A stretch of 28,345 bases of DNA from Methylophaga sp. OBS1 (GCF_026319365.1 NZ_JAPDMS010000009.1:1-28345), one strand, 5' to 3'. Shown: positions 15,579 through 24,595, counted from the stretch's first letter. The notes: generated by a model from the sequence alone, not told the origin. Numbers and translations: made by a program.

Positions 15579-18074
15579 CTACCAGTTGTAAGTGGCAGAT
15601 ACCGTAAAGCGACGCCCATCACCAAAATAACAAACTGTATCCGTGCAACTGGTGTCATATTCCTTGTCAAACAGGTTGCTGACAAAGAAACCCAGTTGCA
15701 GATTGCTCATGCCATAACGGACACTGGCATCGACCAATGTGTAGCTTTCGCTATCAAGATCCACTGATTCTGTGGTCGTCAATCCTGCATCAGCAAGGGT
15801 GTCGCGAGCGATATACTGGCTTTCCCCCACATAGCGGAGCCCTGCCCCCAGGGCCAAACCCTGGAGTGGGCCGTGATTTTGCGAATAATCCAGCCAGACA
15901 CTAGCCGTTTCTCTTGGTTGGCGTGGTATGAATGCATCCTGTTCCCAGGCATTGGGAGATTCTGTGATTCGGGCATCAATGTAGCTGTAGGCTGCACTCA
16001 ACTTCCAGGCTTGGTTCAGAGCCAGTGCTGCCTCGATTTCTATCCCCCTCGAGTTCACTTCACCAACCTGGCGGAAACTGGCGTTACCGGCCACGTCGTA
16101 GTCGGCCAGAATGTAATCATCCTTAGTCAGGTCAAAATACGCCATGGTAATAAAAGCATCGATAAACGCGGGCTCATACTTCAGACCCACTTCATATTGA
16201 GAGGCGGTTTCCGGGTCAAACAGCTTGCCGCTGTCATCGGTCTGTTGACTCAAGTTGAATGCTTCACTGTAACTGATGTAGGGAGAGAGACCATTGTCAA
16301 ACTTGTAGACCAGCCCCAGGCGACCGGAGAAGTCACGGGCATCGTTATCGACATCACTGCCACCGTTATCATCAAAATCTACGTCGATGTCGGTTTTCGC
16401 CCAGTCATAACGTCCTCCAATCAAAAAGCGCCAGTTCTGGTAAGCCACCTGGTCCTGAAGATAGAGGCCGGTCTGGCGTGAATAGACTTCGCGTTCCCGG
16501 CTGAGGCTGGGGAAAGGCACCGGTTGACCATACTGCGGATCGACATAGCTGATTGATGGCGCCGTCCCGTCATAGCGCTTTTCATCAGCTTTAGAATAAC
16601 GCCAGTCAATCCCCATCAAAACCCGGTGCGTTACCCCCCTCGTATCAAACTCAGCCTGCAACTGATTATCCACTGCCAGGGCATTGAGTTTTTCATCAAT
16701 CGCACCGGCACTACGCCCCAGTGTTCCGGTCACCAGATTGGTCGAAGCGGCATTCAAACTCAGGAATCGATAATCAGTTTCAACCCGGTCATAGCGTAGA
16801 TTTTGTCTGAACGACCAGGTCTCGTTGAAAGCATGTGAAAATTCGTAACCCACAGAGCGGTAATCACGCTCAAACTGGTTGTAACTGGTTTCACCATCAA
16901 AGAAGCCAAACTGGCGATCCTTGACCAGCACTCCCCCAAAAAAACTATCACTTAGATTCTGAAATGCCTTCAAGGCATAGGGAGAAAAATGGCCGTTAAA
17001 ACTGTAGCGTTGATCGTCATGCTGTTCCAGGGCCATGACTGTTAGTTGTGTATCATCGCTTATCTGCCAACTCAGTGATGGCGCGATTAACTTACGCTCG
17101 CTGTCATTTTGATCGACTTCTGAATTCGTATCATGCCCCAGGAAAGTCAAGCGATACAGTAAATTGCCACTGTCATCCACAGCACCACTGAAATCACCTG
17201 CCAGTTCAGTAAAGTCATCATTGCCCGCACTGACACGTAACTCCCGCAGGGTTTCCCGGGTAGGACGTTTGGAGACCAGGTTCACAAAGCCACCCGGCTG
17301 TGCCTGTCCGAACAGCACCGAGCTGGGGCCGCGCAGAGACTCGACGCGTTCCAGCGTGTAATTGTCAGCTCTTGGAAGCCCGTAAAGACTGGTGGGCTGT
17401 AACAGTCCGTCCCGGTAGACTTGATTCTTGGCATCAAAACCACGAAGGCTGAACCAGTCATAGCGGGTATCATAACCATAGGGGACGCTTAAGCTGGGCG
17501 AATACTGTAAAGCCTGGGTGATAGTTTTCGCACCACGCATTTGCAGTTGCTGCTGAGTCACGACAGAGACAGATTGAGGCGTGTCAGCCAGAGGCGTCGT
17601 TGTTTTGGTGCCGGTGGCACTGCGCTTGGCGACAAACGAGTCAATGGGACTATAAGCCCCATATAGCCGGTTTTCACCAGTCACTGTCACCACAGGTAGT
17701 TGAGCCTGCTCAACAGTATTGATTATATAACTGCCATCAGCTTGTGCTTGTGCCCGGAGTGGTGTGTTCACCAGAATCCGTTTCAAACCTTCAGCAATGC
17801 TGTGCTCGCCTTGAAGTCCCCGGCTATTGTATCCCGCTGCATCGCTGGCAGAGTAGCTAAGCAGAATCCCCGCCTGCCGGCCAAACTGGTTCAACACCCG
17901 CTCCAGGCTGCCCGGTTCAATATCAAATGCCTGTTTAAGACTATTCTGTACCGAGGGTTCAGCTGCCATCACCGCGGTATAACTACTGAAAAGCAGACCC
18001 GGCCCAAGCAATGCGGCACTGGCCAGTGTTAAAACGCGGACCAGTCGCTTGGTGTTTTGTTGATTATTGCCCAT
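15579..18074 (-). CDS. TonB-dependent siderophore receptor with STN signalling domain (FecA/FpvA/FhuE type)
   Basis: Outer-membrane transducer that imports a ferric siderophore and signals to FecR. The 831-residue product has a signal peptide (hydrophobic part about 12-36, cleavage near AVMAAEP), an STN domain at about 43-120 (FDIEPGSLERVLNQFGRQAG), a TonB-box-like VVTVTG near 128-133, a plug with TPQSVSVVTQQQL, RVESLRGPSSVLFGQAQPGG and VNLVSKRP, and a barrel ending in an aromatic residue (ATYNW). The late motif EYDTSCTDTVCYFGDGRRF has the paired cysteines typical of FhuA/FhuE/FoxA-like receptors, hinting at a hydroxamate-type siderophore. The ATG at 18074 is chosen for AGAGGA about 5 nt upstream. 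No siderophore biosynthesis gene is near, so a foreign siderophore may be used. Confidence 0.94.
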   Translation of the reverse strand: MGNNQQNTKRLVRVLTLASAALLGPGLLFSSYTAVMAAEPSVQNSLKQAFDIEPGSLERVLNQFGRQAGILLSYSASDAAGYNSRGLQGEHSIAEGLKRILVNTPLRAQAQADGSYIINTVEQAQLPVVTVTGENRLYGAYSPIDSFVAKRSATGTKTTTPLADTPQSVSVVTQQQLQMRGAKTITQALQYSPSLSVPYGYDTRYDWFSLRGFDAKNQVYRDGLLQPTSLYGLPRADNYTLERVESLRGPSSVLFGQAQPGGFVNLVSKRPTRETLRELRVSAGNDDFTELAGDFSGAVDDSGNLLYRLTFLGHDTNSEVDQNDSERKLIAPSLSWQISDDTQLTVMALEQHDDQRYSFNGHFSPYALKAFQNLSDSFFGGVLVKDRQFGFFDGETSYNQFERDYRSVGYEFSHAFNETWSFRQNLRYDRVETDYRFLSLNAASTNLVTGTLGRSAGAIDEKLNALAVDNQLQAEFDTRGVTHRVLMGIDWRYSKADEKRYDGTAPSISYVDPQYGQPVPFPSLSREREVYSRQTGLYLQDQVAYQNWRFLIGGRYDWAKTDIDVDFDDNGGSDVDNDARDFSGRLGLVYKFDNGLSPYISYSEAFNLSQQTDDSGKLFDPETASQYEVGLKYEPAFIDAFITMAYFDLTKDDYILADYDVAGNASFRQVGEVNSRGIEIEAALALNQAWKLSAAYSYIDARITESPNAWEQDAFIPRQPRETASVWLDYSQNHGPLQGLALGAGLRYVGESQYIARDTLADAGLTTTESVDLDSESYTLVDASVRYGMSNLQLGFFVSNLFDKEYDTSCTDTVCYFGDGRRFTVSATYNW

Positions 18075-18152
18075 TTCATTCCTCTGATGTGACTGCATAT
18101 TAGTGTCTTCACTACGTCTGTCACTTGAGAAATCAAAACAGGTCAAAAATTT

Positions 18153-19118
18153 TTATGCCGGTATCAGCTTCACCCAGAATCGGGTTCGATAGATCAGCTT
18201 CAGTTGATGTGTCCGGGCGACCGCTCTTAACACACGGTCGACATCGTTAAGTGGGTAAGTGCCCGATATCATCAAGTCGGCAACTGCCGGATCACAATAA
18301 AGCCAGCCATGATGGTGATGATTGAGCTCCTTCAGAAACCGCTTCAATGGCATCCGCTCAGCCACCAGCATTGACTGCTGCCAGGCTATGGCATGCCTGT
18401 CGGTGGCTTGCTTATGTCCGAGCTGACCGCTATCAAAATGAATTTCTTCGCCAGCCTGTAACACCACAGCCTGTTTATCCCCCCTCTTTAATTTTACCGC
18501 GCCCTCGTACACAGCGAGAGCGCCGTAGGGCACCCGATCACGTAGGTAAAATTCAGTGCCCAATGGCTCAAATTCCCCCCACGATGTCACCACCCGAAAG
18601 GGTCTTTGCGCTTTTTCTTTGGTTGTCTGTATCCAAATATCGCCTTGTCTCAGATGAATCAGACGTCTGTCCTCGCGATAGTCGATATCAACCGAGCTGT
18701 TCGCATTAAGAGACAGATGTGTGCCATCTTTCAGCCTGACATGACGAATTTCTGCCGTTCCTGTCCGGTAATCGGCCATCCAGATCCGACCCTGCCGTGT
18801 ACCATACAACGAGGTTGCAGCACTGCCGCCAACAAGCACCAGCGCCGATATAGCGCGAAGCAGCTGTCTGCGCGAGGACTTGGTCTGCGCTTCAATGATA
18901 TTCCGGGTAAGTTCGCGTGATAGCGGCTGTGATAAGGGACTCAGGGTCTGGTTGAGATCTTCAATGTGCTGCCAGGCTGCCTGTCGAGATGGTTCGGCTT
19001 CCAACCATTCACGCCAGCGGGCCCGGAGCGCCTCATCTTCAGGATCTTCCAGTAAGGCGAGATGCCACCTTGCGCATTCAATCGCCAATGATTCTGAGAG
19101 GGGGGCTGACTCTGTCAT
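18153..19118 (-). CDS. fecR: FecR-family anti-sigma factor
   Basis: Membrane regulator that holds the partner sigma factor and relays the signal from the receptor STN domain. The 321-residue protein has the cytoplasmic N-terminal domain at about 8-60 with the usual tryptophans (ECARWHLALL, RWREWLEAEPSRQAAWQHIE), a membrane segment at about 87-106 (LLRAISALVLVGGSAATSLYG) preceded by a SSRRQLL twin-arginine-like motif, the periplasmic FecR domain (RTGTAEIRHVRLKDGTHLSLN, GTEFYLRDR), and a C-terminal STN-contact domain (SGTYPLNDVDRVLRAVARTH). A four-histidine run (NHHHHGW) is unusual. Tat export is reported for E. coli FecR; here it is inferred. The ATG at 19118 follows the fecI stop by 3 nt; TTG at 19121 is an alternative. 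Confidence 0.94.
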   Translation of the reverse strand: MTESAPLSESLAIECARWHLALLEDPEDEALRARWREWLEAEPSRQAAWQHIEDLNQTLSPLSQPLSRELTRNIIEAQTKSSRRQLLRAISALVLVGGSAATSLYGTRQGRIWMADYRTGTAEIRHVRLKDGTHLSLNANSSVDIDYREDRRLIHLRQGDIWIQTTKEKAQRPFRVVTSWGEFEPLGTEFYLRDRVPYGALAVYEGAVKLKRGDKQAVVLQAGEEIHFDSGQLGHKQATDRHAIAWQQSMLVAERMPLKRFLKELNHHHHGWLYCDPAVADLMISGTYPLNDVDRVLRAVARTHQLKLIYRTRFWVKLIPA

Positions 19119-19121
19119 CAA

Positions 19122-19634
19122 CTATTGGGGTGAAACGGCGAAAAAGCAGTGTGTGATTGCCTGCAGCAGATAGCGCTTGACAGTGGACAACGAGATGTTC
19201 AGCTTGTCGGCAATTTGCTGCTGCTTCAGGCCATCAAGTTGCGAATATAAAAAAGCTTGTTTTACCACCAACGGTAAGCCCTGTAATTTTTCACTGATAG
19301 CGAGCAGACTCTCAACCACGATTGCACGCTCTTCTTCAGAGGGCAGTTCCGGCTCAGGGAGAGTCTGGATCGCCTCAAGATAGGCTGACTCTATAGACTG
19401 CCGCCGCCAGTAGTTGGCGACACTGCGTCTCGCCAGCGTGGTGAGATAAGCACGGGGCTCATTTATCTTACTTACTGCGTCGCCTGCGAGGATTTTAACG
19501 AATATGTCGTGCGCGATATCCGCAGCAGATTCCGACGAGTTCAATCTGGTTCGAAGCCACGCAAATAACCAGCCGTGATGACTCTGATAGATTTCACCCA
19601 AAAGCTGCTTGTCTTTTTGCTGGTGTATAGCCAT
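19122..19634 (-). CDS. fecI: ECF sigma factor, FecI family (iron-starvation type)
   Basis: Alternative sigma factor expected to transcribe the adjacent receptor gene when released by FecR. The 170-residue protein has sigma region 2 at about 12-75 (YQSHHGWLFAWLRTRLNSSE, AADIAHDIFVKIL, RAYLTTLARRSVANYWRR) and a region 4 helix-turn-helix at about 130-160 (DGLKQQQIADKLNISLSTVK). Length is typical. No strong ribosome site precedes the ATG at 19634. A 17/19 Fur box lies 20 nt upstream, so iron repression of the whole fecI-fecR-receptor series is likely. It is the first gene of the cassette. Confidence 0.94.
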   Translation of the reverse strand: MAIHQQKDKQLLGEIYQSHHGWLFAWLRTRLNSSESAADIAHDIFVKILAGDAVSKINEPRAYLTTLARRSVANYWRRQSIESAYLEAIQTLPEPELPSEEERAIVVESLLAISEKLQGLPLVVKQAFLYSQLDGLKQQQIADKLNISLSTVKRYLLQAITHCFFAVSPQ

Positions 19635-19653
19635 ACGAATCTGAACTGAGATA

Positions 19654-19672
19654 CTTAATGATAATCATTATC
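19654..19672. promoter_or_regulatory. Fur box upstream of fecI
   Basis: The plus-strand 19-mer CTTAATGATAATCATTATC matches the classical GATAAT-repeat Fur box at 17 of 19 positions. It overlaps a promoter-like pair on minus (TTGATA at 19683-19688, 16-nt spacer, GATTAT at 19661-19666), so bound Fe-Fur would block polymerase. Confidence 0.88.
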
Positions 19673-19705
19673 ATATAACAGCTATCAATCATGTGGCAAA
19701 TAGCG

Positions 19706-19723
19706 ACTCAGTTCACGCTGAGT
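19706..19723 (-). terminator. Short hairpin at the prfC stop
   Basis: ACTCAG-6-CTGAGT directly after the prfC stop on minus, with no T run. It may end prfC transcription or protect the message end; support is weak. Confidence 0.3.
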
Positions 19724-21300
19724 TACAGGTGCTCTCTGGTTGAGCGGAAATCAATATCCGGCCAGCGCTCCATCGTCAGATCCAGATTGACTCGGGTCGG
19801 TGCGATATAAGTCAGGTTGCCGGCACCATCATAGGCGAGGTTGGTGGAGGCTTTTTTCTTGAACTCTTCCAGCTTGCGTTCATCATCGCAGTAAACCCAG
19901 CGTGCGGTGTGTACCTGCACCGGTTCATAGGCACATTCAACGTTGTACTCACCCTTGAGCCTGTGCACCACGACATCAAACTGCAGTACACCGACCGCGC
20001 CCAGAATCAGATCATTGTTGTCGATTGGCCGGAACAACTGGGTGGCGCCCTCTTCACTGAGCTGCTGCAGGCCTTTCAACAGTGCCTTGTTTTTCATCGG
20101 GTCTTTCAGACGAACCCGACGGAACAGTTCCGGTGCGAAATAAGGGATACCAGTGAACTGCAGATCTTCGCCCTGGGTGAAGGTATCGCCAATCTGAATC
20201 GTGCCGTGATTGTGCAGGCCCAGAATATCACCGGGCCAGGCTTCTTCAGCCTGTTCACGTTCGGCTGCCATAAAAGTCACGGCGTTGGCGATGGTCACAT
20301 CCTTACCAATGCGGGTTTGATGCAATTTCATACCTTTGCTGTACTTGCCCGAGCAGACGCGCATAAAAGCAATCCGGTCGCGGTGTTTGGGGTCCATATT
20401 GGCCTGAATCTTAAACACAAAACCGCTGAATTTTTCTTCATCCGCAGCGACTTCGCGGCTCTTTGTCTCACGTGGCTGAGGTGCCGGGGCGTATTCAACA
20501 AAGGAATCCATCAATTCGGTCACACCGAAATTATTCATCGCCGAACCAAAAAATACCGGTGTCAGTTTACCGGCCAGGAATTCATCCAGATCAAACTCAT
20601 GGCTGGCGCCGCGAACCAGTTCAATTTCTTCGCGCAGATCTTCAGCCATGCTGCCAAACAGCTCATCAAGACGAGGATTATCCAGCCCCTGGATGATTTC
20701 ACCCGCTTCTTTGCTGTGCGGCTGAAACAGATGCACACTATCGTTGAGCAGATGAAAAATACCTTTAAAGCCTTTACCCATGCCAATCGGCCAGGTGATC
20801 GGCGCACACTGGATATTAAGAATGGTTTCGACTTCGTCCAGCAACTCAATCGGTTCACGCCCTTCCCGGTCCAGCTTATTGATAAAGGTCAGGATGGGCG
20901 TATCACGCAAGCGGCAGACTTCCATCAGTTTGATGGTGCGTTCCTCAACACCCTTGGCGCTGTCGATGACCATCAAAGCCGAATCAACGGCGGTCAAGGT
21001 ACGGTAAGTATCTTCGGAAAAGTCAGCGTGACCGGGCGTGTCCAGCAGGTTGACGATGCGGCCGTTATAGGGAAACTGCATCACAGACGAAGTGACCGAG
21101 ATGCCCCGCTCTTTTTCCATCTCCATCCAGTCCGAGGTCGCGTGTTTATCAGTTTTACGGGATTTAACACTGCCTGCCATCTGAATTGCGCCACCGAAAT
21201 AGAGTAGTTTTTCAGTCAACGTGGTTTTACCGGCGTCTGGATGCGAGATGATCGCAAAGGTGCGACGTTGACTGGCAGCTTGTTGAACGGGACTGGACAT
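19723..21300 (-). CDS. prfC: Peptide chain release factor 3
   Basis: GTPase that recycles RF1/RF2 from the ribosome after peptide release. The 525-residue protein has G1 [15 protein letters not shown] (19-33), the switch region [13 protein letters not shown] (65-77), G3 DTPGH (87-91) and G4 NKLDREG (141-147). The RF3-specific N-terminus [15 protein letters not shown] and the later [17 protein letters not shown] block separate it from EF-G and LepA. The ATG at 21300 ([13 protein letters not shown]) gives the usual length; a 28-codon extension to 21384 is rejected. It follows the ydeP-like gene by 96 nt containing a strong hairpin, so it may be transcribed separately. Confidence 0.97.
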   Translation of the reverse strand: MSSPVQQAASQRRTFAIISHPDAGKTTLTEKLLYFGGAIQMAGSVKSRKTDKHATSDWMEMEKERGISVTSSVMQFPYNGRIVNLLDTPGHADFSEDTYRTLTAVDSALMVIDSAKGVEERTIKLMEVCRLRDTPILTFINKLDREGREPIELLDEVETILNIQCAPITWPIGMGKGFKGIFHLLNDSVHLFQPHSKEAGEIIQGLDNPRLDELFGSMAEDLREEIELVRGASHEFDLDEFLAGKLTPVFFGSAMNNFGVTELMDSFVEYAPAPQPRETKSREVAADEEKFSGFVFKIQANMDPKHRDRIAFMRVCSGKYSKGMKLHQTRIGKDVTIANAVTFMAAEREQAEEAWPGDILGLHNHGTIQIGDTFTQGEDLQFTGIPYFAPELFRRVRLKDPMKNKALLKGLQQLSEEGATQLFRPIDNNDLILGAVGVLQFDVVVHRLKGEYNVECAYEPVQVHTARWVYCDDERKLEEFKKKASTNLAYDGAGNLTYIAPTRVNLDLTMERWPDIDFRSTREHL

Positions 21301-21372
21301 AGAATAAGGGCTCTGAATTAAAAACGGTCTGCCGACCCAGGCCGGCAAACCGTGTATTTTCGCGCATATTGC

Positions 21373-21391
21373 GGGCTGAAACAATCAGCCC
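21373..21391 (-). terminator. Hairpin after the ydeP-like gene
   Basis: A perfect 7-bp stem (GGGCTGA-5-TCAGCCC) starts 5 nt past the stop on minus. It lacks a T run downstream (GCAATATGCG), so it may be a weak terminator or a 3'-end stabiliser. Confidence 0.4.
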
Positions 21392-21396
21392 AATAA

Positions 21397-23697
21397 TCAG
21401 GCGACCTCAGCCTCGCGGCTGGCCTGCAGCTTGATCGCGATAAATTTCGAGGTGGGCGTGAAGGTTTTATCACCGACGCTGTCCAGCGGCACCAGCGGAT
21501 TAGTCTCCGGATAATAGGCGGCTGCCTGCCCTTCAGGAATATCGTAACTTAGAAGCGTAAAGCCATTCACCCGGCGCTCTTTGCCATCGCCCCAGAGAGA
21601 AATCAGATCGACTTTCTGCCCCGGTTCCAGACCCAGCTTGCGGATATCGGCCTCGTTGGCAAATACCACATCACGCATGCCGTACACGCCACGGTAACGG
21701 TCATTCATGCTGTAAACAGTGGTGTTGTACTGATCGTGCGAGCGCATGGTCTGAAGAATCAGATCCGGCTTATCGCCTTTGGCGGTGATATCGGCATGAA
21801 TCAGATGGCTTGGTAAAGCATTCGCCTTGAAGTTGGCTTTACTACTATCGGTGTACCAGATCCGATCCCGGGCATTGTTACCCAGATAAAAACCACCTGG
21901 CAGGTCAACCCGCTCATTAAAATTGGCAAACCCGGGGATAGTGTCATCGATCAAGTCGCGGATGCGGCTGTAATCTTCCACCAGCCAGTTCCAGTCAACA
22001 GGGTGTTTGCCCAGTGTCGCTTCGGCCACGCCGGCGATAATCGCTGATTCCGATTTAAGCAGTGGCGAAAACGGCTTCAACTGACCATAAGAGATATGCA
22101 CCATGCTGAAAGTGTCTTCCACCGTGATCCCCTGCTTACCGCTTTTCTGATAATCAATTTCAGTACGACCGATGCAGGGCAGAATCAGCGCCTGTTTCCC
22201 GGTAATCAGATGACTACGGTTCAGCTTGGTTGAGACATGCACCGTCAGTTCACAGTTTTTCATCGCCGCATAGGTACGCGGTGTATCCGGTGCGGCCTGT
22301 ACAAAGTTACCACCCAGCCCGAAGAAGACCTTGGCCTCTCCCGCTTCCATCGCGGCAATCGCTTTAACGGTGGTATGGCCATGCTCTCTGGGCACTTTGA
22401 ATTCAAATCGTTTTTCCAACGCATCTAATAATGACTCAGGCGGCTGCTCATCAATGCCCATGGTGCGGTCACCCTGCACGTTGCTGTGACCACGCACCGG
22501 TGACAGGCCGGCACCGGGCTTACCGAGGTTGCCGCACAATAATTGCAGATTAATGATTTCCTGAACCGTTGCCACTGAATGCAGATGCTGGGTGACGCCC
22601 ATTGCCCAGCACATAATGACGCGTTCAGCCTTACGGTACATATTGGCCGCGAGTTCAATATCCTGACGGCTCAGTCCGGACTGCGCTTCAATCTGTTCCC
22701 AACTGGTGTTGTCGACTTCAGCCAGATAGTCATCCAGGCCATCGGTATGTTCGGCAATAAATTCATGATCAAACACCGCCGGTTTATCACTGGCCTGGGC
22801 TTCACGTTCCCATTGCAACAGGAATTTGACCATGCCGCGGATCGCCGCCATATCACCGCCCAGTGCAGGGCGGAAATAGGCACTGGTGGTCGGTTCGGAC
22901 TCATTGGTCAGCATTTCCAGCGGGTTTTGAGGATGCTGGAAACGCTCCAGCCCCCGCTCTTTCAGCGGGTTAAAGCAAACGACCTGGGCACCACGCTGCA
23001 CTGCCTCACGCAGAGGTTCCAGCATACGTGGGTGATTGGTGCCCGGATTCTGGCCAATGACAAAAATCGCATCAGCTTCTGCGAAGTCTTCAAAAGTCAC
23101 GGTGCCTTTACCGACGCCCAGGCTTTCGGTCATACCGATGCCGCTGGCTTCATGGCACATATTGGAACAATCAGGGAAGTTGTTGGTGCCAAACGCACGT
23201 ACGAATAACTGATACAGAAATGCAGCTTCGTTACTGGCACGACCGGAGGTATAAAACTCCGCTTGATTAGGCGACTCCAGCGCTTTCAAATGCTGGGCCA
23301 CAATCTCGAAAGCCTGCTTCCAGGTGACCGGTTCGTAATGATCAGTTTCCGGGTTATAGCGCATCGGATGAGTAATGCGTCCCTGAGATTCCAGCCACCA
23401 GTCATTCTGTTCCAATAACTGGGTGTTACTGTGCGCCTTGAAAAAGGCTGGGTCCACACGGCGGCTGGTTGCCTCCCAGTTGACCGCCTTGGCACCATTC
23501 TCACAGAACTTGATGAAATGTTTTTCCGGTGTTTCGCCCCAGGCACAACCCGGGCAGTCCAGCCCGTGATCCTGGTTGGTTTTGAGCATGGCACGGATGT
23601 TTTTCATCGCGTTTTTACTGCCCAACCAGTTACGGGTCACACTGACAAGAGCCCCCCAGCCCGCGGCGGGTCCGTTGTACGGCTTGTAATGACTCAC
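21397..23697 (-). CDS. ydeP: FdhF/YdeP-family molybdopterin oxidoreductase
   Basis: Molybdopterin enzyme of the Fdh-alpha-like YdeP branch; the E. coli homologue is linked to acid resistance, but no substrate is established. The 766-residue product closely follows YdeP in layout: GPAAGWGALVSV at the N-terminus, CPGCAWGETPE (Cys48, Cys51), CENGAKAVNWE (Cys65), YTSGRASNEAAFLYQLF, FPDCSNMCHEASGIG, GQNPGTNHPRML, RGHSNVQGDRT, KLNRSHLITGK and, late, MRSHDQYNTTVYSMNDRYRG. Cys181 in NMCHEASG sits where FdhF has its selenocysteine. No signal peptide is seen, so it is cytosolic. The GTG at 23697 (MSHYKPYNG) is preferred for GGAGA about 10 nt upstream and for fit to YdeP; ATG 23724 and GTG 23733 are alternatives. 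A divergent marR-MFS pair and an FNR-like box lie upstream. Confidence 0.92.
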   Translation of the reverse strand: MSHYKPYNGPAAGWGALVSVTRNWLGSKNAMKNIRAMLKTNQDHGLDCPGCAWGETPEKHFIKFCENGAKAVNWEATSRRVDPAFFKAHSNTQLLEQNDWWLESQGRITHPMRYNPETDHYEPVTWKQAFEIVAQHLKALESPNQAEFYTSGRASNEAAFLYQLFVRAFGTNNFPDCSNMCHEASGIGMTESLGVGKGTVTFEDFAEADAIFVIGQNPGTNHPRMLEPLREAVQRGAQVVCFNPLKERGLERFQHPQNPLEMLTNESEPTTSAYFRPALGGDMAAIRGMVKFLLQWEREAQASDKPAVFDHEFIAEHTDGLDDYLAEVDNTSWEQIEAQSGLSRQDIELAANMYRKAERVIMCWAMGVTQHLHSVATVQEIINLQLLCGNLGKPGAGLSPVRGHSNVQGDRTMGIDEQPPESLLDALEKRFEFKVPREHGHTTVKAIAAMEAGEAKVFFGLGGNFVQAAPDTPRTYAAMKNCELTVHVSTKLNRSHLITGKQALILPCIGRTEIDYQKSGKQGITVEDTFSMVHISYGQLKPFSPLLKSESAIIAGVAEATLGKHPVDWNWLVEDYSRIRDLIDDTIPGFANFNERVDLPGGFYLGNNARDRIWYTDSSKANFKANALPSHLIHADITAKGDKPDLILQTMRSHDQYNTTVYSMNDRYRGVYGMRDVVFANEADIRKLGLEPGQKVDLISLWGDGKERRVNGFTLLSYDIPEGQAAAYYPETNPLVPLDSVGDKTFTPTSKFIAIKLQASREAEVA

Positions 23698-23783
23698 AGG
23701 AATCTTTTCTCCAACACAGCGCATTGCAGGCACAACATTTCCCGCCGACTGAGCAGATTCAGCAAAGCATGGGCGGCGTTGGC

Positions 23784-23797
23784 CTGATAATTATCAA
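23784..23797. promoter_or_regulatory. FNR/Anr-like box upstream of ydeP
   Basis: On plus it reads CTGATAATTATCAA; on minus TTGATAATTATCAG. This is 9 of 10 to TTGAT-N4-ATCAA. It contains the perfect 12-bp palindrome TGATAATTATCA. It lies 87 nt upstream of the chosen GTG; a box at -41.5 would give a start near 23749 and a leader of about 50 nt, although the -10 there (TGAATC) is poor. A half Fur-like site is an alternative reading. Confidence 0.5.
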
Positions 23798-24017
23798 ATT
23801 TGAGAGATCAGAACGGCATGTTCTGCGTGATGAAACAGACTCTCACCTGTCATCCTTCTGATCGTTGCGATCGATACATATTATAAGTTTGTCATCAACG
23901 AACATCAATATGAACAACAGTGCAAAATCGATACATCGCTTTATTTCGTTAGCTAATCTTTTTTTATTTAAGGCAATTTAAATCAGTTTATTACTGACAC
24001 ATACCTTTATATAAAGA

Positions 24018-24046
24018 TTGTTATTGTAAAGCTAAATAGTTAGACT
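24018..24046 (+). promoter_or_regulatory. Promoter-like element for marR
   Basis: TTGTTA (24018-24023), 17-nt spacer, TAGACT (24041-24046), both 4 of 6. The predicted start near 24053 leaves a short leader of about 24 nt. The 12-bp palindrome CTTTATATAAAG abuts the -35, a typical place for autoregulation. Confidence 0.35.
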
Positions 24047-24076
24047 GAAATAAGCTTTTAACAGATAAAAATCATC

Positions 24077-24595
24077 ATGAGAAAAATCAACGCACCCGAT
24101 GCGGTCGATATCATCAGCGAGCAGTGGCAGGCAAAGGGTCTGAAGACTGATTTGAACGCGATGCAGGTCGTTGCCCGCATCTTAAGAATAAGCAAGGCAT
24201 TGGAAACCCGGTTTGGGCATTTACATAAGCGCTTTAATCTCAAACAGGGAGAGTTTGATGTGCTCGCTGCATTAAAACGCGCAGATGCAAAAGCGCTGAC
24301 GCCCTCGGAACTCTATCAGAGCATGCTGCTTAGCTCCGGCGCGATGACCAGCCGCCTGGATAGACTGGAAAAAAAAGGGCTGATTAGCCGCTCTCACTGC
24401 ACTCAGGACAGACGAAGCATCAAAGTGTCTCTGACATCGGAAGGCAAAGCATTGATTAATGAGGTGGCTCCAGCCCATTTTGAGTTACTTAGCAAACTGA
24501 TGGCAAGCTTCAGTGATCATGACAAAACGCAGCTTGCCCAGTTGCTTAAAGGCTGTCTTTTACAAATTGAATCTCAGGCGGATAGCACTGAATGA
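24077..24595 (+). CDS. MarR-family transcriptional regulator
   Basis: Winged-helix DNA-binding repressor, usually a dimer that releases DNA on binding small phenolic or toxic ligands. The 172-residue protein has N-terminal dimerisation helices, then the helix-turn-helix at about 75-105 (ALTPSELYQSMLLSSGAMTS, RLDRLEKKGLI) and a wing with DRRSIKVSLTSEGKALI (near 114-130). It is longer at the N-terminus than classical MarR (about 145 aa), as in the MarR/EmrR-like group. The start has only a weak ribosome site. Its end overlaps the MFS transporter start by 4 nt (ATGA), so it most likely controls that transporter; ydeP, divergent across 379 bp, may also be a target. Confidence 0.92.
   Translation: MRKINAPDAVDIISEQWQAKGLKTDLNAMQVVARILRISKALETRFGHLHKRFNLKQGEFDVLAALKRADAKALTPSELYQSMLLSSGAMTSRLDRLEKKGLISRSHCTQDRRSIKVSLTSEGKALINEVAPAHFELLSKLMASFSDHDKTQLAQLLKGCLLQIESQADSTE

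Larger units (their letters stand above)
23698..24076. other. 379-bp divergent regulatory region between ydeP and marR
   Basis: No gene is seen. The half next to ydeP holds the FNR-like box 23784-23797. The middle holds two exact copies of ATCGATACAT (23870-23879 and 23927-23936, 57 bp apart) and a TTAGCTAA palindrome near 23949-23956. The half next to marR is very AT-rich and holds the 12-bp palindrome CTTTATATAAAG (24005-24016) and a promoter-like pair at 24018-24046. These are good candidates for MarR operators. Confidence 0.6.

Noticed and set aside
19909..21207. A 432-codon plus-strand reading frame inside prfC
   Set aside because: It is antisense to prfC over the whole length; the protein shows no known motifs and many His/Phe/Gln residues typical of reverse-frame translation.
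22579..23208. A 209-codon plus-strand reading frame inside ydeP
   Set aside because: Fully antisense to the YdeP-type gene, with no motif.
21397..23697. Calling this gene a true formate dehydrogenase
   Set aside because: The layout and motifs match the YdeP branch, whose substrate is not established; no FdhB/FdhC subunits or FdhD are adjacent.
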